Positions 60,608-64,000 of a DNA stretch of 64,000 nucleotides are shown piece after piece (within the stretch, counting starts at the first letter, position 1; the number at the start of each line of letters is the position of its first letter). The notes beneath the pieces are model-generated. The model was not told where the DNA came from and ran no database searches. It saw only the letters and a program-made list of their open reading frames with translations. This DNA is from Timonella senegalensis JC301. GTDB taxonomy: Bacteria > Actinomycetota > Actinomycetes > Actinomycetales > Cellulomonadaceae. The position numbers were made by a program, and so were the translations under genes. The DNA is taken from NCBI RefSeq assembly GCF_000312125.1, contig NZ_HE978644.1, positions 281,713-345,712 of the forward strand. Reading direction: 5' to 3'.

Positions 60608-60809
60608 GTCCGTGCCAGGCAGCCGTTCTAGGCTGCATGCTGTGACGGAGGTTGCATCGTGGGGGAGTGCCAGTGCGATGTAACCTCGATGTGAAGACTT
60701 TGCTACCCCGCAATGGCGAGTTCCCGAAATTACTATGAACTTTCCACCCGATGTGGGCGAGCACCGCTGGCCCGGGCATAGAATCTAGAAGTTCTTTTCG
60801 CTTGGTACC
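60608..60809. other. Intergenic region upstream of the glycan exporter
   Basis: It contains a short hairpin (GCAGCC/GGCTGC, 60617-60634), an imperfect inverted repeat (GAGGTTGCATCG with CGATGTAACCTC) and a TAGAAT box at 60779-60784. No gene is seen. Confidence 0.45.
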
Positions 60810-61721
60810 TTGGAAGTAGGAAGACCGATTACTGACAATACGTTGACTCCCCGTGAGCTAGCGGAGAAATACGGGTTGAGACCTGTCGGTGTCCGACCCA
60901 AGCTCTCGGAGTACATCCGGAGCATCTTCGAGCGGCTCGACTTCCTTGGAGTGCTCGCGTCTTCTCGCGCCCAAGCGGAGAATCAGAACACTTACCTAGG
61001 TCAGATCTGGACAATTCTGACCCCGCTCTTGAACTCCCTCGTGTACGTCCTCATCTTCGGCTTCCTGCTGAACTCCCGCAAGGGAATGGACAACACCATC
61101 GGCTTCATTGTGGTGGGTACTTTCACTTATGGGTTGTTTTCCAGCACCGTGACGGATACGGCAAAATCTATCCGCTCGAACATCAAGCTGGTCCAGTCAC
61201 TCACCTTCCCGCGTGTCATTCTTCCGCTTTCCACAGCACTCAAAGACCTCTTGGTCGCACTGCCAGGCTTCGTGGTCATGTTCGTACTTGCGGAGGTTTC
61301 CGTGTGGAATGCACAGGGACTTCAAGCACTCATGCCGCACCGCTGGCCTCTGGTCATTCCGGCGATCGTGCTGTTTGCAATCTTCTCCGCGGGCGTAGGG
61401 ATGATCTTCGCAAACTTTGCCTCGCGCTTGCCGGATACCATCAAGTTCCTGCCCTTCATACTGCGCGTGGGCATGTACGCGTCGGGTGTCATCTTCTCGA
61501 TTAGCCACCAGATTGGCAATCAACACTGGTTGCTCGCAGGCATCCTTGAGCACCAACCGATCGCGGTGTTCCTCAACCTCTTTAGGCAGAGCCTCATCAA
61601 CGAGTCTTCCATCCCGCTGGATGGAAGCTACTGGTGGCAGGCAGCACTTTGGGCAGTGGGCATCTTTGTTATCGGATTCCTAACCTTCTGGCGAGACGAG
61701 GCGCGCTATGGCCGCGAGTAA
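60810..61721 (+). CDS. ABC-2 type glycan export permease (TagG/Wzm-like)
   Basis: 303 residues with six membrane segments. NQNTYLGQIWTILTPLLNSL is the typical start of TagG/RfbA-type permeases, and FPRVILPLSTALKDLLVALP follows. It would move a lipid-linked teichoic-acid-type polymer across the membrane. The start is uncertain: the TTG used has no good ribosome site, and a TTG at 60843 is an alternative. Its 3' end overlaps the ATPase gene by 14 bases. Confidence 0.87.
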   Translation: MEVGRPITDNTLTPRELAEKYGLRPVGVRPKLSEYIRSIFERLDFLGVLASSRAQAENQNTYLGQIWTILTPLLNSLVYVLIFGFLLNSRKGMDNTIGFIVVGTFTYGLFSSTVTDTAKSIRSNIKLVQSLTFPRVILPLSTALKDLLVALPGFVVMFVLAEVSVWNAQGLQALMPHRWPLVIPAIVLFAIFSAGVGMIFANFASRLPDTIKFLPFILRVGMYASGVIFSISHQIGNQHWLLAGILEHQPIAVFLNLFRQSLINESSIPLDGSYWWQAALWAVGIFVIGFLTFWRDEARYGRE

Positions 61722-62583
61722 CGAAGATCTCGAGTTTGACGTTGAGGTAGATGCTGAGGACTTGCCGCAGGGCGGCCCCACAGATTCAACGATGGGTGCG
61801 CCTTCCGTCATCGTGAACGACCTCCACGTGAAGTACCACGTTGTTGGTGCCAAGGTCCGTTCCAGTGCACCAACCAAGGACTCATTCCTCAAAAAGGTCC
61901 TGCGCCGCGGTAAGTCCGTTGCCGGAGGACACACCACCGTGCACGCGGTTCGAGGCGTCTCCTTTGTTGCACACCACGGTGAGTCGATCGGCATCATTGG
62001 CACCAACGGCTCCGGAAAGTCGACGCTCCTGAAAGCGGTTGCTGGTCTGCTGTCGCCCTCCGAGGGCGAGATTTACGTGTCCGGAGTACCATCACTTCTC
62101 GGCGTCAGCGCCGTTCTCATGCAGGACCTCACTGGTGAACGAAACGTCATGATCGGTGGATTGGCGCTCGGCCTGAGCAAGGACGAGGTCAACGAACGAT
62201 TCGATGACATTGCGGAGTTCGCGGGCATCGGTAAAGCTATTCGGCTGCCTATGAAGACATACTCGGCGGGAATGGGCGCGCGTCTGCGCTTCGCCATCTC
62301 CACGGTCTCTACCCCCGATGTGCTCATGATCGACGAGGCGCTGGCCACCGGCGATGCTGCGTTCCGCCAAAAGTCACGCGACCGTATTGACGAGATTCGC
62401 CAGGAAGCGGGCACCGTATTTGTTGTGGCGCACTCGCTGGCATCGATCAAGGCGATGTGCACAAGGGTCATCTGGCTTGATAAGGGACAGATCGTTATGG
62501 ACGGCGATCCAGCCAAGGTGACGCGGGCGTACAGGGAATTCACAAAGGGTGAACGGCCGGTACCTGAGCCTGTCAAAAAGTAG
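61708..62583 (+). CDS. ABC glycan exporter ATP-binding protein (TagH/Wzt-like)
   Basis: 291 residues. An acidic N-terminus of about 30 residues precedes the ATPase: Walker A IIGTNGSGKSTLLKAVAG, signature TYSAGMGARLRFAI, Walker B VLMIDEALATGD, H-loop VVAHSLASIKAM. SVIVNDLHVKYHV and the absence of the usual Q-loop glutamine context are typical of the TagH/RfbB branch. No long C-terminal glycan-binding domain is present. Confidence 0.9.
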   Translation: MAASNEDLEFDVEVDAEDLPQGGPTDSTMGAPSVIVNDLHVKYHVVGAKVRSSAPTKDSFLKKVLRRGKSVAGGHTTVHAVRGVSFVAHHGESIGIIGTNGSGKSTLLKAVAGLLSPSEGEIYVSGVPSLLGVSAVLMQDLTGERNVMIGGLALGLSKDEVNERFDDIAEFAGIGKAIRLPMKTYSAGMGARLRFAISTVSTPDVLMIDEALATGDAAFRQKSRDRIDEIRQEAGTVFVVAHSLASIKAMCTRVIWLDKGQIVMDGDPAKVTRAYREFTKGERPVPEPVKK

Positions 62584-62660
62584 TCACTTCTAACCATCCT
62601 TTCGGGCTGTGAGCCTTCTCCCAGTCGACCATTTTTCAATGCTGGAAACCGCCAAAATGG

Positions 62661-62666
62661 TAGGCT
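62661..62666 (+). promoter_or_regulatory. Leaderless -10 element for the TagF-like gene
   Basis: TAGGCT, then TGCACG, then GTG. Confidence 0.6.
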
Positions 62667-62672
62667 TGCACG

Positions 62673-64000
62673 GTGATTCACGACTTCGAAGCATTGCCCC
62701 AAGACCACGATTCCGCGCTATCCACTGCGGTTGTAGTTAACTATCGACTGAGCGGCGTTCAATGGGAACGCGTCAATGTCACTTTGACATTCGTACCGTG
62801 GTCCGAGACGAGTGGTGTCTTCGAGGGGAAGCCTGAAGCACAGGGCTCAATCCTTCCCCCAGTCCAGAAGGTTCTCGACGCCAACCCGGGTATGACGGGG
62901 CTGTTCCTAGTTAACGGGGCCACGGCATATGAGCTTCCCTGCGAGGAACTCGAAGACGAAGCCCTTGCGTTCACAATCAACGTCACAAACTTTGAAGACC
63001 GCAAGCGTGTTCCTACGGGCTCCTTCCGGATACTTCCGGTGATCCGCGGACAGGTCCAGCCCTTCGCCACAATCGCTATGGCAGATGTAGCCACCCTCGA
63101 CTCAAGCGCTCGAATCTTCCAGTATGCGAACAACAAGTCCGCCTACGCAGTCACTTTTGACATTACAGAGGACGACCTGCGTCCAGAGCTCGTGTTCCGC
63201 TCATACCAGTACACAACTGGCGGTGGCAAAAAGAAGAAGGGTTTGATTGGACGCGTCCAGCGAAAGATCAAGGGACTCACTTCTAAGTCGCGCATGGAAA
63301 AGCTGCTTAACAAGTATTACCGCATATGCCGTAAGCTCAACAGGCCAACGGGCTCACGTCTCCTCTTCGCCTCCGAAGCACGGCGTGAGATGGGTGGAAA
63401 CCTTCTTTCGATCTACAACAAGATCCAAGAGAGGGGACTCGAGTTCGAGATTCACGAGTCCTTCAGCGTCCCAGCAACCCTCACCAAACGTGAGATTCTG
63501 CGTCGTATTCGGTTGATCGCCAAGGCCGACGTCGTCGTACTCGATGACTACTTCTCCATGCTCAACTGGCTGAAGGTATCCAAGGACACAGTTGTCGTCC
63601 AGGCCTGGCACGCGGGAAGCGGATTCAAGAACGTCGGGTTTAGCCGCTTTGGAAAGTATGGCTCGCCCAAGCTCGAGCACTCCCACCGAAAGTACACGTA
63701 CTCGATCGCCGGTTCTACGCAGTTGGTGGAAACCTACTCCGAAGCGTTCGGCATCGAACCCTCGGCCATCATCCCAACCGGACTTCCACGGGTTGACGAC
63801 TTCCTCGACCCAGATGCGATTGCTGCATTTAAGGAGAAGTTCTACGAGGACTACCCTCAGCTAGACGGTAAGAAGTTGGTGCTCTTTGCTCCGACCTTCC
63901 GCGGGCGAGGTATGGCAACCGCGTACTACGACTACTCCCAGATCGACTTTGATCGGCTCTACGAGTACTGCGGTGATGACACGGTCATCCTGTTCCGAAT
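62673..64000 (+). CDS. CDP-glycerol glycerophosphotransferase family (TagB/TagF-like), 3' partial
   Basis: The frame starts at a GTG seven bases after a TAGGCT box and stays open to the window end (442 codons). An N-terminal domain of about 230 residues with little signature (starting MIHDFEALPQDHDS) is followed by the glycerophosphotransferase core: VVVQAWHAGSGFKNVGFSRF, SIAGSTQLVETYSEAFGI, AIIPTGLPRVDDFLDPDA and KKLVLFAPTFRGRG. Such enzymes prime or extend poly(glycerol phosphate)-type teichoic acids at the inner membrane face. With the exporter genes upstream it forms a wall-polymer cluster that continues beyond the window. Confidence 0.9.
   Translation, partial: MIHDFEALPQDHDSALSTAVVVNYRLSGVQWERVNVTLTFVPWSETSGVFEGKPEAQGSILPPVQKVLDANPGMTGLFLVNGATAYELPCEELEDEALAFTINVTNFEDRKRVPTGSFRILPVIRGQVQPFATIAMADVATLDSSARIFQYANNKSAYAVTFDITEDDLRPELVFRSYQYTTGGGKKKKGLIGRVQRKIKGLTSKSRMEKLLNKYYRICRKLNRPTGSRLLFASEARREMGGNLLSIYNKIQERGLEFEIHESFSVPATLTKREILRRIRLIAKADVVVLDDYFSMLNWLKVSKDTVVVQAWHAGSGFKNVGFSRFGKYGSPKLEHSHRKYTYSIAGSTQLVETYSEAFGIEPSAIIPTGLPRVDDFLDPDAIAAFKEKFYEDYPQLDGKKLVLFAPTFRGRGMATAYYDYSQIDFDRLYEYCGDDTVILFR

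Overview
The window looks like a chromosome segment of a high-GC Gram-positive bacterium (Actinomycetota), probably Actinomycetales or Micrococcales; I cannot name the genus. Reasons: two WhiB proteins, the mycothiol enzyme Mca, many actinobacterial families of unknown function (DUF3499, DUF4307, DUF5719, DUF5997, TIGR03089), GTG starts, and a very common leaderless promoter layout (TANNNT, six bases, then ATG or GTG).

Layout. 1-11 kb: end of a HAAS-type membrane protein, type II NADH dehydrogenase, a leucine-anticodon tRNA, membrane proteins, FKBP isomerase, a DUF5997/LysR-like pair, MsrA, an AI-2E family transporter and threonine ammonia-lyase. 11-20 kb: a block ordered like M. tuberculosis Rv1080c-Rv1086 (greA, DUF4307, mca, small membrane protein, hemolysin III, isoprenyl synthase). 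It is interrupted at 13.8-16.6 kb by an AT-richer island with a frameshifted secreted-protein remnant, a lipoprotein, a secreted S1 protease and an IS3 remnant. A ChdC/HemQ homologue lacking its key residues follows. 20-30 kb: a PdtaS-like kinase, then a complete cellobiose-type locus (binding protein, two permeases, GH1 beta-glucosidase, LacI-type regulator) with CebR-like operators, and two crcB fluoride channel genes coupled to the regulator gene. 30-44 kb: whiB1, an orphan EssC/EccC-like ATPase, an FtsX-type ABC exporter beside a NarL-type two-component system, and an OmpR-type two-component system. 44-64 kb: an envelope block with neighbours like M. tuberculosis Rv3256c-Rv3277 (gtrA, purK, purE, two LCP proteins, rmlB, TIGR03089, whiB2, a large GT2 glycosyltransferase with a DUF5719 partner, DUF3499, manB, Trm112-like) and the start of a teichoic-acid-type export and polymerase cluster (TagG-, TagH- and TagF-like), cut by the window end.

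The most unusual signal is a dispersed 12-base word, ATTTTCGACGAT. I found eight exact copies and about eight close relatives on both strands, in genes and between them. One pair of relatives and one mixed pair are arranged as inverted repeats downstream of genes. This is how DNA uptake sequences behave in Neisseria and Pasteurellaceae, but the function here is unknown. Other points worth checking are the apparently inactive ChdC, the short-variable-arm Leu(UAA) tRNA, a 64-base perfect palindrome beside a 28-base tandem repeat, and the shared leaderless promoter signature. All gene calls rest on reading the translated sequence and recalled family features; no database search was run.
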